Shown: positions 25,967 through 35,416, numbered from the stretch's first letter. The stretch: 64,000 nt of DNA from Candidatus Gastranaerophilales bacterium (GCA_944323145.1 CALURJ010000011.1:1-64000), one strand, 5' to 3'. Made by a program: numbers and translations. The notes: a model not told the origin generated them from the sequence alone.

Positions 25967-27606
25967 AAAGAACTTGTCCGTTTATTATTTATATTATTTT
26001 CAATTACTTTACACTCAGAGTCGTCAAAGTTTATGTTTGTATACTCTTTCAGAGCCTTTTTTGTAAGATTGAATGTCTTCATGTATATTGCAAGATCCAT
26101 AATAAAATATGTCTTGTCAGGATTTGCCTTAACTAAATCTTTTATTTCCTGTTGTTTTTTATCTGATAATATATTAACATTTCTTTCCGTAAATCTCGGC
26201 GCATTAAGATAAATATATCTTGCTTTAGGATTTTGAAAGGGGATTGTAATTCCGCATCCTGAAACTGTTATTACAACTGAATTATCAGGGATATTTACAT
26301 TATCAATGTAAAGTACTTTATCTTTTATCGGAATTCTTTTCAGCATATCAGGTTCTATTGTTTTCAGCGTAATATACCCGCATACAGTAACGAGAATTAT
26401 CGGTAGTACAGTTTTTTTATAATTAAAAGAAAAATTTATATTTTTGTAATTTATTTGTTGATTTTCCAAATTAAAATATTCTTTAATTATAGAGAAAAAT
26501 TTAATTACGGATGCAAGAATTATTATTCCTGATATTGCAGAAATAGGAGTCAGATAGCGCACTGTCGCAAATGTATTTATCCAGATTATGTATGTAAAAA
26601 AACATATCGTTAAAAGAAAATTTATATTACTGAAATCTATGCCGTAATTCTCGTGGAACTTTTTGTTGTTAAATAATTTATAAAGAAATAAATTAATAAG
26701 AAAAACAATATATATACCTGCAAATCTGAAATCCTGATAATTTAATTCGAAACCTTTAGTCGGCAGATGCTGGTAAAAACAAAATGGAAAGAATAAATAT
26801 TCAAAAATATTTTCAGGATAAAGATTTAAAAAATCTTCTTTCAACAGGTTTTGTGTATTTGTATAATCCGAGTTAAATATATTATTAAAATAAGGGAAAA
26901 ACGGATTGCTAAACAATGAATATAGTTTATACATCCAGAACCCGTTTGTGATTAAAAAGCCTGTTAAAATACTTAAACAAAATACGAATAAAGTTTTAAT
27001 CGGTTTTTTGAATTTTGACTTAAAAAATATTAATGAGAAAAAAATTGCTGCAGCAAAAATTCCTGCTGTAAGTTTTAACCCACAAATCCCTCCGAGTAAA
27101 AATCCAGAAATTATTATATTATACGTTCTATATTTATTGAAAGTTTTTATTAAAAGATATAATGATATTAATATCGCATCTCCGACAAAAATGTCATGTG
27201 TTAAAGTACCTATATTATAAAGTGTCAGTGCTCCTGTCCCGCCGATAATCATTGAAATAATTATCAAAAGATTTTTGTGAATGCCTTTAAAAATTAATCT
27301 TGAAAATTTATATATGATGAATAAAAGCAGTGCATAACTTATCCCTTGAATAAAATTTACGATGAAAGGATAATTATTTAAATGTTTAACCATCAAATAA
27401 TACGGGATATCAAGTATTGGATTAAAGTATGATTGTATATCGGCAGGCATTATATCATAAGATAATCTGTTATTTAAAAAAGCATAAGGGTTGTAGATAT
27501 GATAGTTTCTTACATCAAAACTTCTGTCCATCCCTTTTGATATGCTTATTATGCCTGATACAAGAGTTAAAAATATAAATAAAATTAAACTTTTGCATTT
27601 TTTCAT
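25936..27606 (-). CDS. Multi-pass membrane protein, GT-C glycosyltransferase-like
   Basis: 556 residues with about ten to twelve hydrophobic helices, then a soluble C-terminal region of about 110 residues. The first loop after helix 1 holds acidic/aromatic residues (FDVRNYHIYNPYAFL), the place where GT-C enzymes carry their catalytic Asp. GT-C enzymes use lipid-linked sugars on the outer face of the inner membrane, which fits the neighbouring polyprenyl-phosphate sugar synthase. A specific acceptor cannot be named. It could also be a flippase-like or O-antigen-type protein. Confidence 0.6.
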   Translation of the reverse strand: MKKCKSLILFIFLTLVSGIISISKGMDRSFDVRNYHIYNPYAFLNNRLSYDIMPADIQSYFNPILDIPYYLMVKHLNNYPFIVNFIQGISYALLLFIIYKFSRLIFKGIHKNLLIIISMIIGGTGALTLYNIGTLTHDIFVGDAILISLYLLIKTFNKYRTYNIIISGFLLGGICGLKLTAGIFAAAIFFSLIFFKSKFKKPIKTLFVFCLSILTGFLITNGFWMYKLYSLFSNPFFPYFNNIFNSDYTNTQNLLKEDFLNLYPENIFEYLFFPFCFYQHLPTKGFELNYQDFRFAGIYIVFLINLFLYKLFNNKKFHENYGIDFSNINFLLTICFFTYIIWINTFATVRYLTPISAISGIIILASVIKFFSIIKEYFNLENQQINYKNINFSFNYKKTVLPIILVTVCGYITLKTIEPDMLKRIPIKDKVLYIDNVNIPDNSVVITVSGCGITIPFQNPKARYIYLNAPRFTERNVNILSDKKQQEIKDLVKANPDKTYFIMDLAIYMKTFNLTKKALKEYTNINFDDSECKVIENNINNKRTSSFYLLCKANII

Positions 27607-27681
27607 ATGATAAAAATCGTAGCATTTCTACAAATCTTTTACAAGTATTTCTGAAATTCAGTATGTATTTTATCTGTCAAT

Positions 27682-28665
27682 TTAGTACCCGTTCGGATGA
27701 TTTTTGTGCCACTTCCAGGCTGTAGATATAATTTCTTCAAGAGAAGCGTGTTCCGGTGTCCAGCCAAGAATTTTTTTTGCTTTTTCGCTTGAAGCAATAA
27801 GCTGTGCAGGGTCGCCAGCACGTTTAGGGGCAATTTGAGCAGGAATAGGATGTCCCGTGACTTCTCTTGCAGTTTTTATTACCTCTTTAACGGTAAATCC
27901 GACTCCGTTTCCGAGGTTAAATATATCACTTTGTCCGCCGTTTTGAAGGTATTTGACAGCAAGAATATGTGCCTGCGCTAAATCCGTTACATGGATGTAA
28001 TCTCTTATGCAGGTTCCGTCTTTTGTGTCGTAATCATCTCCGAATATTGATATAAATTCCCTTTTTCCGTTAGGTACCTGTAAAATCAGCGGGATTAAAT
28101 GGGTTTCAGGATTGTGATCTTCTCCAATCTGCCCTGAAATATGTGCTCCGCAGGCGTTGAAATATCTCAGTGAAACATAGCGGAGATTATGGGCTTTGCC
28201 TACCCATTTAAACATTTTTTCCATGGAAAGTTTTGTTTCCCCGTATGTGTTTGTCGGTTCTGTTCTGTCGGTTTCAAGTATTGGAACCCTTTCAGGCTCC
28301 CCGTAAGTTGCTGCTGTTGAGGAGAAAACGATTTTATCAATCCCGTTTGCAACCATTGAATCCAATAGAATTTTTGTTCCGTAAAGGTTGTTGTCATAAT
28401 ATTTTAAAGGGTTTTGCATACTCTCACCGACAAGAGAACTGGCGGCAAAGTGTATTACCGCATCAATTTTTTCTTTTTTGAAAATTCCGTCAAGAAACTC
28501 TCTGTTTCTTATATCGCCTTTATAAAAACGGGCTTCTGGGTGTATTGCCTCAATATGTCCTGTCAGTAAATTATCTGCAACCGCGACATCTTCTCCTCTG
28601 CTGATAAGTTCATATACTGTATGAGAACCGATGTAGCCTGCACCGCCTAAAACTAAAATCGTCAT
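27682..28665 (-). CDS. galE: UDP-glucose 4-epimerase
   Basis: 327 residues from the ATG at 28665, chosen because AAGGAG lies 8 nt upstream; an upstream Met adds 11 unlikely residues. GGAGYIG (7-13) binds NAD and Y141-x-x-x-K145 (YGETK) with the preceding SST (116-118) is the SDR catalytic set. RYFNACGA and the C-terminal GWTPEHASLEEII match GalE. It interconverts UDP-glucose and UDP-galactose for surface glycans. It sits beside an acyltransferase (divergent) and glycosyltransferases, forming a small envelope-sugar locus. Confidence 0.93.
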   Translation of the reverse strand: MTILVLGGAGYIGSHTVYELISRGEDVAVADNLLTGHIEAIHPEARFYKGDIRNREFLDGIFKKEKIDAVIHFAASSLVGESMQNPLKYYDNNLYGTKILLDSMVANGIDKIVFSSTAATYGEPERVPILETDRTEPTNTYGETKLSMEKMFKWVGKAHNLRYVSLRYFNACGAHISGQIGEDHNPETHLIPLILQVPNGKREFISIFGDDYDTKDGTCIRDYIHVTDLAQAHILAVKYLQNGGQSDIFNLGNGVGFTVKEVIKTAREVTGHPIPAQIAPKRAGDPAQLIASSEKAKKILGWTPEHASLEEIISTAWKWHKNHPNGY

Positions 28666-28722
28666 ATATATTTCTCCTTGTGTTCTATTATATATCAAAA
28701 TATTTATGTTATTATTTTTTGT

Positions 28723-29811
28723 ATGGATAAAGTTTTTTCAAACGAGATGAATGTATTAAAGGCTCTTGCAATTTTGCTTGTGGTTTCAGGGCATCTGGAA
28801 TTTTCGCTTTTAGGAATTTTCCCGCCTTATTCTTTTCAGCTTGCTTTGTTCTTCTTTATATCGGGCTGTTTGTTTAAGGATAAGTACCTGACAGATGTTA
28901 CAACATTTGTTGAGCGAAGAATAAAAAGCCTTTTGATACCTTATTTCTGGTACAACTTATTTTATATGCTGGTTACGATTTTAATTGCCAAGCTTACCGG
29001 AAAATTCTGGGGAATGCCTTTGAGTTTCAAAAATTTTTTTATCACACCGTTTTTAAACGGGCATCAGTTTGACCTGTCTTGTCCTTTGTGGTTTGTAACC
29101 CAGTTGTTTATGACAATGATAACATTTTTGTTTTTATTCAGGGCAGTAAGTGCTGTCAGTAAAAATAAATTTGTTCATCTTGGATTTTTCGGCCTGCTTG
29201 GTGTTTTGGCAATTCCGTTTTCAAAGTGGTTTGCTGTTACTCCTTTAATGCTTATTGTTATTAGAACAATGTTTTCTATGTTTTTTGTTTATCTGGGTTA
29301 TTTTTACACCCATTATATAAAAGACAATTACAATATTTTTACGCCGAAATGGTTCGGGGCTGTATTTGTTTTGCAGTCGATATTATGGCTTTTCAACCGT
29401 GATTATGACCCGGAACACGGGATTGGTTTAAGCTATGTTCTTGTCTGGGCAAGATTTGATGATCAGTTAATAGTTCCGATAATTACTGCATTAACAGGTA
29501 TCTGGGCATCGTTGTTTACCGTAAAAATTCTTTATCCGTATGTAAAAGATATAAAATTTATTCAGGATATGGGTAATGTTACATATCATATTATGGCAAA
29601 CCATCTGCTTGTAATGTATATAATGACAGCAATATTTTTGCGGCTGCACGGTATTCCGATAGAGGAGCGCGCAAACCATGATATTTACTGGATTTATAAC
29701 CCTGTGCAAACGACATATTTATATTTTGTTGTAACTATGGTTGTTACAACTTATGTTGGCATCTGGCAGAAAAAAGTGTATAGTTTGTTAAAACAACGAT
29801 TTGAAGGGTAA
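28723..29811 (+). CDS. Acyltransferase 3 family membrane protein (sugar O-acetyltransferase-like)
   Basis: 362 residues from the ATG at 28723, which begins the usual MDKVFSNEMNVLKALAILLVVSGH; the frame extends 15 codons upstream without support. SGHLEFSL carries the family His and FFISGCLF the second conserved motif. About ten membrane helices follow. Family members (OafA, WecH, NodX, fucose 4-O-acetyltransferase) acylate cell-surface glycans. It is divergent from galE with 57 bp between start codons. No clear Shine-Dalgarno is seen. Confidence 0.85.
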   Translation: MDKVFSNEMNVLKALAILLVVSGHLEFSLLGIFPPYSFQLALFFFISGCLFKDKYLTDVTTFVERRIKSLLIPYFWYNLFYMLVTILIAKLTGKFWGMPLSFKNFFITPFLNGHQFDLSCPLWFVTQLFMTMITFLFLFRAVSAVSKNKFVHLGFFGLLGVLAIPFSKWFAVTPLMLIVIRTMFSMFFVYLGYFYTHYIKDNYNIFTPKWFGAVFVLQSILWLFNRDYDPEHGIGLSYVLVWARFDDQLIVPIITALTGIWASLFTVKILYPYVKDIKFIQDMGNVTYHIMANHLLVMYIMTAIFLRLHGIPIEERANHDIYWIYNPVQTTYLYFVVTMVVTTYVGIWQKKVYSLLKQRFEG

Positions 29812-29821
29812 TCTGGAACAC

Positions 29822-29850
29822 TTGACAAATATGTGAAAATCGTAAATAAT
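29822..29850 (+). promoter_or_regulatory. Promoter of candidate antisense (antitoxin) RNA
   Basis: TTGACA (29822-29827), 17-bp spacer, AATAAT (29845-29850). No plus-strand ORF follows. Transcription would start near 29857 and run antisense through the 21-residue peptide gene. Confidence 0.65.
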
Positions 29851-29856
29851 GTATGT

Positions 29857-29975
29857 GTAGGAAGAGCCAATAAGAATAAGTGGTGTTCTTCTTAAAGGCT
29901 CATCTTCACTCCTACATTTAGACTTTAGATGCTATTACTGCTATTGCAAATGCCAGTAATAGCATTATTATTAGC
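29857..29975 (+). ncRNA. Candidate antisense RNA (type I antitoxin) to the hydrophobic peptide gene
   Basis: About 115 nt predicted from promoter and structure. Stem 1: GTAGGA...TCCTAC encloses GAGCC/GGCTC and AAGAA/TTCTT (29857-29915). Stem 2: GCTATTACTG/CAGTAATAGC (29931-29963) is a perfect 10-bp stem followed by ATTATTATT, a possible weak terminator. It covers the 3' UTR and most of the ORF on the other strand. The 3' end is uncertain. Confidence 0.45.
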
Positions 29976-29983
29976 CTAACCAT
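29918..29983 (-). CDS. 21-residue hydrophobic peptide, candidate type I toxin
   Basis: The ATG at 29983 follows AAAGGAGGGCACT, a near-perfect ribosome site. The peptide starts MVRLIIMLLLAFAIAVIA and ends in Ser-Lys-Val. It is one short membrane helix with a charge near each end, resembling in size and composition the Ibs, Ldr and AapA toxins of type I systems. TAGACA-17-TATAAT drives it on the minus strand (30059-30087), giving a leader of about 70 nt. In the leader CCGAC (30025-30029) can pair with GTCGG (29997-30001) directly beside the ribosome site. A convergent promoter makes RNA antisense to it. It is also possible that it is a leader peptide, but no gene follows on that strand within 150 bp. 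Confidence 0.6.
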   Translation of the reverse strand: MVRLIIMLLLAFAIAVIASKV

Positions 29984-30058
29984 AGTGCCCTCCTTTCCGA
30001 CCAATTTCTTCACTAACTGCGTGTGTCGGCGAAAAGCGTGAGCTTATCCTACAGCTCA

Positions 30059-30087
30059 ATTATACAACAGTAATGAGTTGCTGTCTA
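30059..30087 (-). promoter_or_regulatory. Promoter of the hydrophobic peptide gene
   Basis: On the minus strand TAGACA (30082-30087), 17-bp spacer, TATAAT (30059-30064). The start is expected near 30052. Confidence 0.75.
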
Positions 30088-30165
30088 TTGTTATGTGCCA
30101 ATTGGCGGTCGACTGAAACTTAATTATAACTTATATTATTTGTGTAGATAATATAGGAATAAGTT

Positions 30166-30360
30166 ATGGAAGAAAACAATGAAACTCCAGATTTAAGGGA
30201 TGCTAAAAATGCAGTAAAAAAGATGATAAACTTAAATGAATTATTTCTTGATTCCGTTAAGTTTAACCAATGTGAATGCTATGAGAAATATCAATATGTA
30301 TCATTAGAATTAAGCAGGCTATTATGGACTTTAACTGAGTATTTTGAAATTGAATTTTAA
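30166..30360 (+). CDS. Small acidic hypothetical protein
   Basis: 64 residues, helical and acidic, with a Cys pair (QCECYEKY). ATAGGAATAAGTT gives an AGGA site 7 nt before the ATG. No signal, membrane helix or known motif is visible. It lies beside the toxin-antitoxin candidate on the opposite strand from the peptide. Whether they are related is unknown. Confidence 0.5.
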   Translation: MEENNETPDLRDAKNAVKKMINLNELFLDSVKFNQCECYEKYQYVSLELSRLLWTLTEYFEIEF

Positions 30361-30408
30361 AATACCTGCCGGCACTTGTTACACTGCATGCATACCTTAA
30401 TAATGTCA

Positions 30409-32448
30409 TTACATCTTTAACCAGAGTGCATCGTATGCGTTTAGTCTTACTGTGAGCTCTTTGTTTTCAACACGTGCACGCACCATTTTGTCAGTTAAAA
30501 GATTTTTCAGATAAATATCTTTGCCCTTCTTGCCGAAGTTGTCGTCCGTAAATACAACCGTTGCTTTAATTTTATCGTCTGAGAGATTGTTTATAACAAC
30601 AACTCTGTCCGTGTCTGTAGCTCTTACATAGGCAAAAACTTCCGGAGATTTTGTTTTAAGTTCGACAAATGAACCTCTGGTTATTACCGGATATTGTTTC
30701 CTGACTTTTATAAGCTGTTTTACACGTTCATAAACTCTGTTATTGTATGTCCCTTTATGATTTACCGCATCTTCAAAAGTCTTCTGGGTAATCGGCCCTC
30801 TGTTTATGTCGCGGCTGTCAAAGTAGCTGAGCATTTTGACTTTGTTTTTAACGTTTTTGTTATTCTTTTGCTTTGCTTCACGAAGTTTTGCACTTTTGTT
30901 TGCATTGGCAAAGTTGTTTTGAATACCAATTTCATCTCCGTAATAAATTATAGGAATTCCGGGAAGCGACATCAGAATTGAGAAAGCCATACCTATTCTG
31001 TCGGGATTTTTGTCAAGGAAGTTTGCCATTCTGCCTGACACTCCAAATCCTTTTCTGAAAGCTGCGCCTTTTGGGGCTAAATCTTCAAAGAGAATTTCTC
31101 TTGTTTTTTCATTAACCATTTCAAGAGTTAGTTCGTCATGAACTCTTAAAAATATCGCCCAGGAAGCGCTGTCAGGGATCTTAGGGGTTTGCCTGTATGC
31201 CTTCCAAAAATAACTGTTGTCGGCAGTTACAAGTGATGCCCAGATTGCAGGCATGTAAGGGAAGTGGTAGGCAATTTGAACTTCGTCGGTTCTTGTTAAT
31301 TCTTTTTCTTCTCCGTTAATGTTTTCTTTAATTTTTCTTTCAGTGCCAAAATACGGAAGAATTTTATTCGGCATCTGACATGCTTCCGCCTGAATAACTG
31401 AACGCGGTGCAACTGCCTGAATAAATGCACTAAGAATTTTTATAATCCTATGTGTTTCTTCCAAATTCTCTGCATTTGTACCGTCTTCTTTTATAAGATA
31501 TGGAATTGCGTCCATTCTGAAAATATCTACCCCTTGATTTGCCCAGAAAGCAATGGTTTCTAAATTATAATAAAGCACTTCCGGTTTTTTCCAGTTGATA
31601 TCAAGCTGGAACGGGTAAAATGTGTGATAAAAGTAGTAATCTTTATTTTTTATTGTTACTTTTCTGTAATTATTTTCAGTTATTTCCGGAAATATAATTC
31701 TTCTTTTTGAAATTTTTCCGTTGGGTTCTTTGTATTCGGCAACCCAGCCAAGTTTTTCATCTTTATATCTTGTGTATTCAGGCATTTGTTCTCTGACAAC
31801 AAAGTAGTTAATTTTGGACGTATCGCCTTTTAGAGCCTGTTGAAACCATTCGTGCTGGTCTGAAAAATGGTTTAGAACTAAATCTGCCTTAATTTTAAAT
31901 CCTTTAGCTCTTGCTGCTGCTATAAATTTTTGGAATTCAAACATTCCGCCGAGATCTGCTCTTATCCCGCGCGGATTTCTTATGTCAAAACCGGCATCTT
32001 CCATTGGAGAGTCAACAAAAGGCAGGATATAAATTGTTGTAACCCCTAATGTTTTGAGGTAATCAAGCATTTGAATATCGTCTTTAAAGGTATTATTTTT
32101 GTCCGGATTTTTTACTCCGAAATGATTTGCATAAAACATATAAATTACTTCATCTTTATACCAGTCAGAAGGTCTTGATAAATCTTCCGCAACAAGATTT
32201 GCAGGTCTTTTTGCTTTTGTGTCTTCTGCAATTTTCAATATATTTGAGTATATTTCCTCAACGTGTTCTGCTCCGTATACTTTAGCAAGCGATATTTTTA
32301 TCTCTTTTTCTAATTTAGATGGAATTATCGTATTTTCTTCTGTTTTGTTAGTTATTTGCGAAATCGTCTGGGCATTAATTGCAAATCCTGCCGGTGTAAC
32401 ATTAACGATAAACAGAAGTGTTAATATACCTGCTATAAGTTTTTTCAT
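30409..32448 (-). CDS. Secreted GH13 enzyme resembling trehalose synthase (maltose glucosyltransferase)
   Basis: 679 residues. A signal peptide (MKKLIAGILTLLFIVNVTPAGFA) is followed by about 75 helical residues and a GH13 barrel: VIYMFYANHFG, ADLVLNH (region I), D313 in IFRMDAIPYL (nucleophile), E355 in IQAEACQ (acid/base) and D438 in LRVHDEL (stabiliser). The block IPYLIKEDGTNAENLEETH is the TreS (GH13_16) signature. A small beta domain closes the protein. TreS enzymes normally work in the cytoplasm, so an exported form is unusual. Hydrolysis of maltodextrins is an alternative activity. GAGGTAAAATA precedes the ATG. Confidence 0.8.
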   Translation of the reverse strand: MKKLIAGILTLLFIVNVTPAGFAINAQTISQITNKTEENTIIPSKLEKEIKISLAKVYGAEHVEEIYSNILKIAEDTKAKRPANLVAEDLSRPSDWYKDEVIYMFYANHFGVKNPDKNNTFKDDIQMLDYLKTLGVTTIYILPFVDSPMEDAGFDIRNPRGIRADLGGMFEFQKFIAAARAKGFKIKADLVLNHFSDQHEWFQQALKGDTSKINYFVVREQMPEYTRYKDEKLGWVAEYKEPNGKISKRRIIFPEITENNYRKVTIKNKDYYFYHTFYPFQLDINWKKPEVLYYNLETIAFWANQGVDIFRMDAIPYLIKEDGTNAENLEETHRIIKILSAFIQAVAPRSVIQAEACQMPNKILPYFGTERKIKENINGEEKELTRTDEVQIAYHFPYMPAIWASLVTADNSYFWKAYRQTPKIPDSASWAIFLRVHDELTLEMVNEKTREILFEDLAPKGAAFRKGFGVSGRMANFLDKNPDRIGMAFSILMSLPGIPIIYYGDEIGIQNNFANANKSAKLREAKQKNNKNVKNKVKMLSYFDSRDINRGPITQKTFEDAVNHKGTYNNRVYERVKQLIKVRKQYPVITRGSFVELKTKSPEVFAYVRATDTDRVVVINNLSDDKIKATVVFTDDNFGKKGKDIYLKNLLTDKMVRARVENKELTVRLNAYDALWLKM

Positions 32449-32618
32449 TATTTTACCTCTCTATGTTATTTGTTAATTGTATCATTCGATTTTTTCATTA
32501 CAATTAACAATTCAGGCAATGTATTAATCCATATCCTTTTTGATAATGTAATTATAGTATAAAGTATAATCTCCAGTCAGGTAATTTTATTTTATTTATT
32601 ATTTTGTTACAAAAAATT

Positions 32619-33080
32619 TTATGAGCATTTTGTTGAAGATATATATTCACTTATTATTTTTGCTGCATCCCGGATTATGCCCTCACATGGACGGTCTTTG
32701 TAGTATTGCTCGGTTCTTTTTGAAGGTATAGGACTGTCAACTTTTATATCAAGACCTAAAAGTTCGCGGCAGATAATTGTTCCGTGCTTTTCTTTAAATC
32801 TTTCGGCAAGTTCCTGAATTCTGGCGTAATGCTTACCTTTTATTTCATCATTATTCGGTGTAGTGTAGCCGTATTTAAGTCCAGCAATCATAAACATTGC
32901 GCTGACAGCTCCGCAGACTTCTCTTAGTCTTCCCATTCCTCCGCCAAAAGATGATGATAGTTTCAGCGCTGTTTTAAAATCAATTCCCAAATCTTCTGCA
33001 AACGCACAAAATACTGATTGCGCGCAGTTGTAGCCTTCCCTGAATAATTCCCCTGCTTTTTCTGAATATTTATTGTCCAT
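32619..33080 (-). CDS. C_GCAxxG_C_C family redox-type protein
   Basis: 153 residues. EGYNCAQSVFCAF, the glycine run SFGGGMGR and VCGAVSAMFM define the C_GCAxxG_C_C family, with further Cys at CRELLG and RPCEG. The conserved cysteines suggest metal or disulphide chemistry; family members are often found with electron-transfer proteins, but the function is not established. There is no signal peptide. It is divergent from the MCE gene. Confidence 0.85.
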   Translation of the reverse strand: MDNKYSEKAGELFREGYNCAQSVFCAFAEDLGIDFKTALKLSSSFGGGMGRLREVCGAVSAMFMIAGLKYGYTTPNNDEIKGKHYARIQELAERFKEKHGTIICRELLGLDIKVDSPIPSKRTEQYYKDRPCEGIIRDAAKIISEYISSTKCS

Positions 33081-33115
33081 AATTATATTGTACTACAAAA
33101 TTAGTCTGTTCGGGA

Positions 33116-34036
33116 ATGTGTTTTGATTTTATAAGAAATAATATTTCTGATATGAACAATTTATTTAAATATTTAATTTTATCGGCTATTTTAATTTCTA
33201 TTGGTGTTTCTTATTATTTTTACAGAACACGAACCTATATAACTGCTGAATTTGATAATTTACGTCCGTTTCATGACAGAGCGCCGATTTATTATAACGG
33301 ATTTAAAATCGGAAAAGTTGTAAGGGTTCGTCCAAACAAAACTTATACGGCAACAATTGTGACCTTAAGACTTCATCCCATGGATTTGAGGCTTCCGGTA
33401 AATATATCTGCATGTCTTAAAAGAGAAAAGAATAAAAATAATGATAAATATGATTATATAGACATAATTTATCCTGAGCATCCATCGCAATTTTTAATCA
33501 AGGACGGCGACAGAATTGCAGGTAAATCAAGCGTTGAATTGGAAACTTATCTTTCTAATCAGGATCCTGATTCTCTTGATGATATAAAGGAAGATGTAGC
33601 GGAAACCGTTAAAAACTTAAATGTAACAGTTCAGGCATTGGGGCAGTTATTTGATACGGTGAATTCTATAGCGGCAGATGTTAGGCCAAATGTCGTAAAA
33701 GCTTCGTCAGAGCTTAGCAAAAGCGGTGAAAATTTTGTTAAGATTTCTGAAAATGTAAGCAGTCTGACCGGAAATATTGATGATTCTTTTGACAAAGAAG
33801 CAATGACATCAACAACGGATGATATTCTTGTTGTCGGAAATAATATTAAGTCAATAACAGGCGAATTTAATAAGACTGTTCCGCAAATCGGGTGTACTAT
33901 AGAGGAATTAAACAGAGTTTTATGCAATCTTGAAGAAATGACTTCCGGCATAAATTGTACAATGAAGAAATCTTTCGGCGGTTTAAGAATGATATTCGGC
34001 AGTCCAATAAGCAAGAAAAAATGTAATTGTGAATAA
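33116..34036 (+). CDS. MlaD/MCE-domain lipid-transport protein
   Basis: 306 residues. One N-terminal membrane helix (YLILSAILISIGVSYYF) is followed by an MCE domain (ITAEFDNLRPFHDRAPIYYNGFKIGKVVRV) and a long helical tail (VAETVKNLNVTVQALGQL...). MlaD-type subunits form hexameric rings that ferry lipids between membranes, so this supports a diderm envelope. No MlaE permease or ATPase is adjacent. The ATG at 33116 has only a weak GGGA; an ATG at 33152 (MNNLFKYL) is an alternative start and gives a more usual N-terminus. Confidence 0.8.
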   Translation: MCFDFIRNNISDMNNLFKYLILSAILISIGVSYYFYRTRTYITAEFDNLRPFHDRAPIYYNGFKIGKVVRVRPNKTYTATIVTLRLHPMDLRLPVNISACLKREKNKNNDKYDYIDIIYPEHPSQFLIKDGDRIAGKSSVELETYLSNQDPDSLDDIKEDVAETVKNLNVTVQALGQLFDTVNSIAADVRPNVVKASSELSKSGENFVKISENVSSLTGNIDDSFDKEAMTSTTDDILVVGNNIKSITGEFNKTVPQIGCTIEELNRVLCNLEEMTSGINCTMKKSFGGLRMIFGSPISKKKCNCE

Positions 34037-34117
34037 TTAATAATTACACATGTGGGGAATGTATTTTTTTATTTCTTAATTTAGTATTGTTATACTAATT
34101 GGGAAATAGAGGAAAGT

Positions 34118-35416
34118 ATGCCGAATTTAGCAAAGAGTTATATACTATGTGTTACGTCGTCTCTGATTATAAGCACTTCGTTGTGTTGTATTTTAAACTT
34201 TGAATGTTCTGTGCATATTTTAAGTTTTATAATATTAAGCTGTCTTATTAACAGTTATTGTAATTTGTATTTGACAAAAAGACAAATTGATAGTGAAAAT
34301 GAAGAAAGAGAAAATAAATTAATACGTCAAATTGAACACAGTTCAAAACATCTTGCAACAATAATCAATAATTTGCCGCTTGTTGCATATATTATTGATA
34401 CGGAATGCAGATTTATAACCGGTAATGGTGAGGCTGTAAAGTTTTTTGATGCTGAAGATAATATTGAAAAATTGCGATATCCCGAAATGATTTTTGAAAA
34501 AGATACTTTGGAGATGATTCGGGAGGAAAATTCGCTTATAATTCAAACTAAAGAGCCTTTTGTTACAGAGAAGATTGTCAAGTTAAAATCAGGGAAACAG
34601 CATTGGTTCAATATCCGAAAAGCTCCTATTTTGAATGATAATGATGATGTTAAGGGGTTTGTCATATTTGGAAGGAATATTGATATTGAAAAGGCTGCAC
34701 AAAAACAGAGAGAAACATATATATCAACCCTGAGCCACGATTTGAAAATTCCGACACTTGCGCAGATCCGAGCTCTAGAATTACTGTTGGACGGTAATCT
34801 CGGGAAAATTAATAAAATGCAAAATGAAGTTCTTAATTTAACCCTTGATTCCTGCCGTTATATGTACGATATGCTTTCGACTCTTTTATCAACTTACAAG
34901 TACGAGAATAAAGATATATGTCTTACCTATGAAAAAATTCAGGTAATGAAACTTATGGATGAATGTTTTCACAAATACGTGAAATCTATGCACCATAAAA
35001 ATATTCATATAAAAGTAAAAGCAAAAGAAAAATTTTTTACTGTATATGCTGATAAAAGCCAGATAAAAAAAGCTTTTGAAAATTTAATTGACCATTGTGT
35101 TTCTAGTGCTTATGAAAATACAGAAATAGTCTGTGATATTAAAAAGACCGCTAACGGGAAAAATGTTTTTTTATCTCTTGGCTTTGAAAGCCCTTATATA
35201 TCGTCGGAAGATATCGGGAATTTATTCAAACGCTATTCAACTGCTGCCGAAAAAATGGGTAAAGTTGGTTGCGGTTTGGGACTTTACCTCGCCAAGCAGA
35301 TTATTAATGCTCATAACGGTATAATTTATGCAGAAAGCAAAGAGTCAAATTATAATATTTATAATATAGAACTCCCTTGTATTAATGAATGTAAAATTTC
35401 GGCCATGACATGCTGA
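34118..35416 (+). CDS. Membrane PAS-domain sensor histidine kinase
   Basis: 432 residues. Two N-terminal membrane helices (about 7-27, 30-52), a linker helix, a PAS domain (about 77-190, NLPLVAYIIDTECRFITGNGEA), the phospho-acceptor H207 in LSHDLKIP, and an ATPase domain with ENLIDHC (N box) and GCGLGLYLAKQII (G2 box). The short periplasmic loop suggests sensing in the membrane or through PAS. No response regulator is adjacent, so it is an orphan. GAGGAAAG precedes the ATG. Confidence 0.9.
   Translation: MPNLAKSYILCVTSSLIISTSLCCILNFECSVHILSFIILSCLINSYCNLYLTKRQIDSENEERENKLIRQIEHSSKHLATIINNLPLVAYIIDTECRFITGNGEAVKFFDAEDNIEKLRYPEMIFEKDTLEMIREENSLIIQTKEPFVTEKIVKLKSGKQHWFNIRKAPILNDNDDVKGFVIFGRNIDIEKAAQKQRETYISTLSHDLKIPTLAQIRALELLLDGNLGKINKMQNEVLNLTLDSCRYMYDMLSTLLSTYKYENKDICLTYEKIQVMKLMDECFHKYVKSMHHKNIHIKVKAKEKFFTVYADKSQIKKAFENLIDHCVSSAYENTEIVCDIKKTANGKNVFLSLGFESPYISSEDIGNLFKRYSTAAEKMGKVGCGLGLYLAKQIINAHNGIIYAESKESNYNIYNIELPCINECKISAMTC

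Noticed and set aside
30039..30058. TGAGCT...AGCTCA hairpin as a protective 5' end of the toxin mRNA
   Set aside because: The expected transcription start (about 30052) lies inside the loop, so the 5' arm would not be transcribed.
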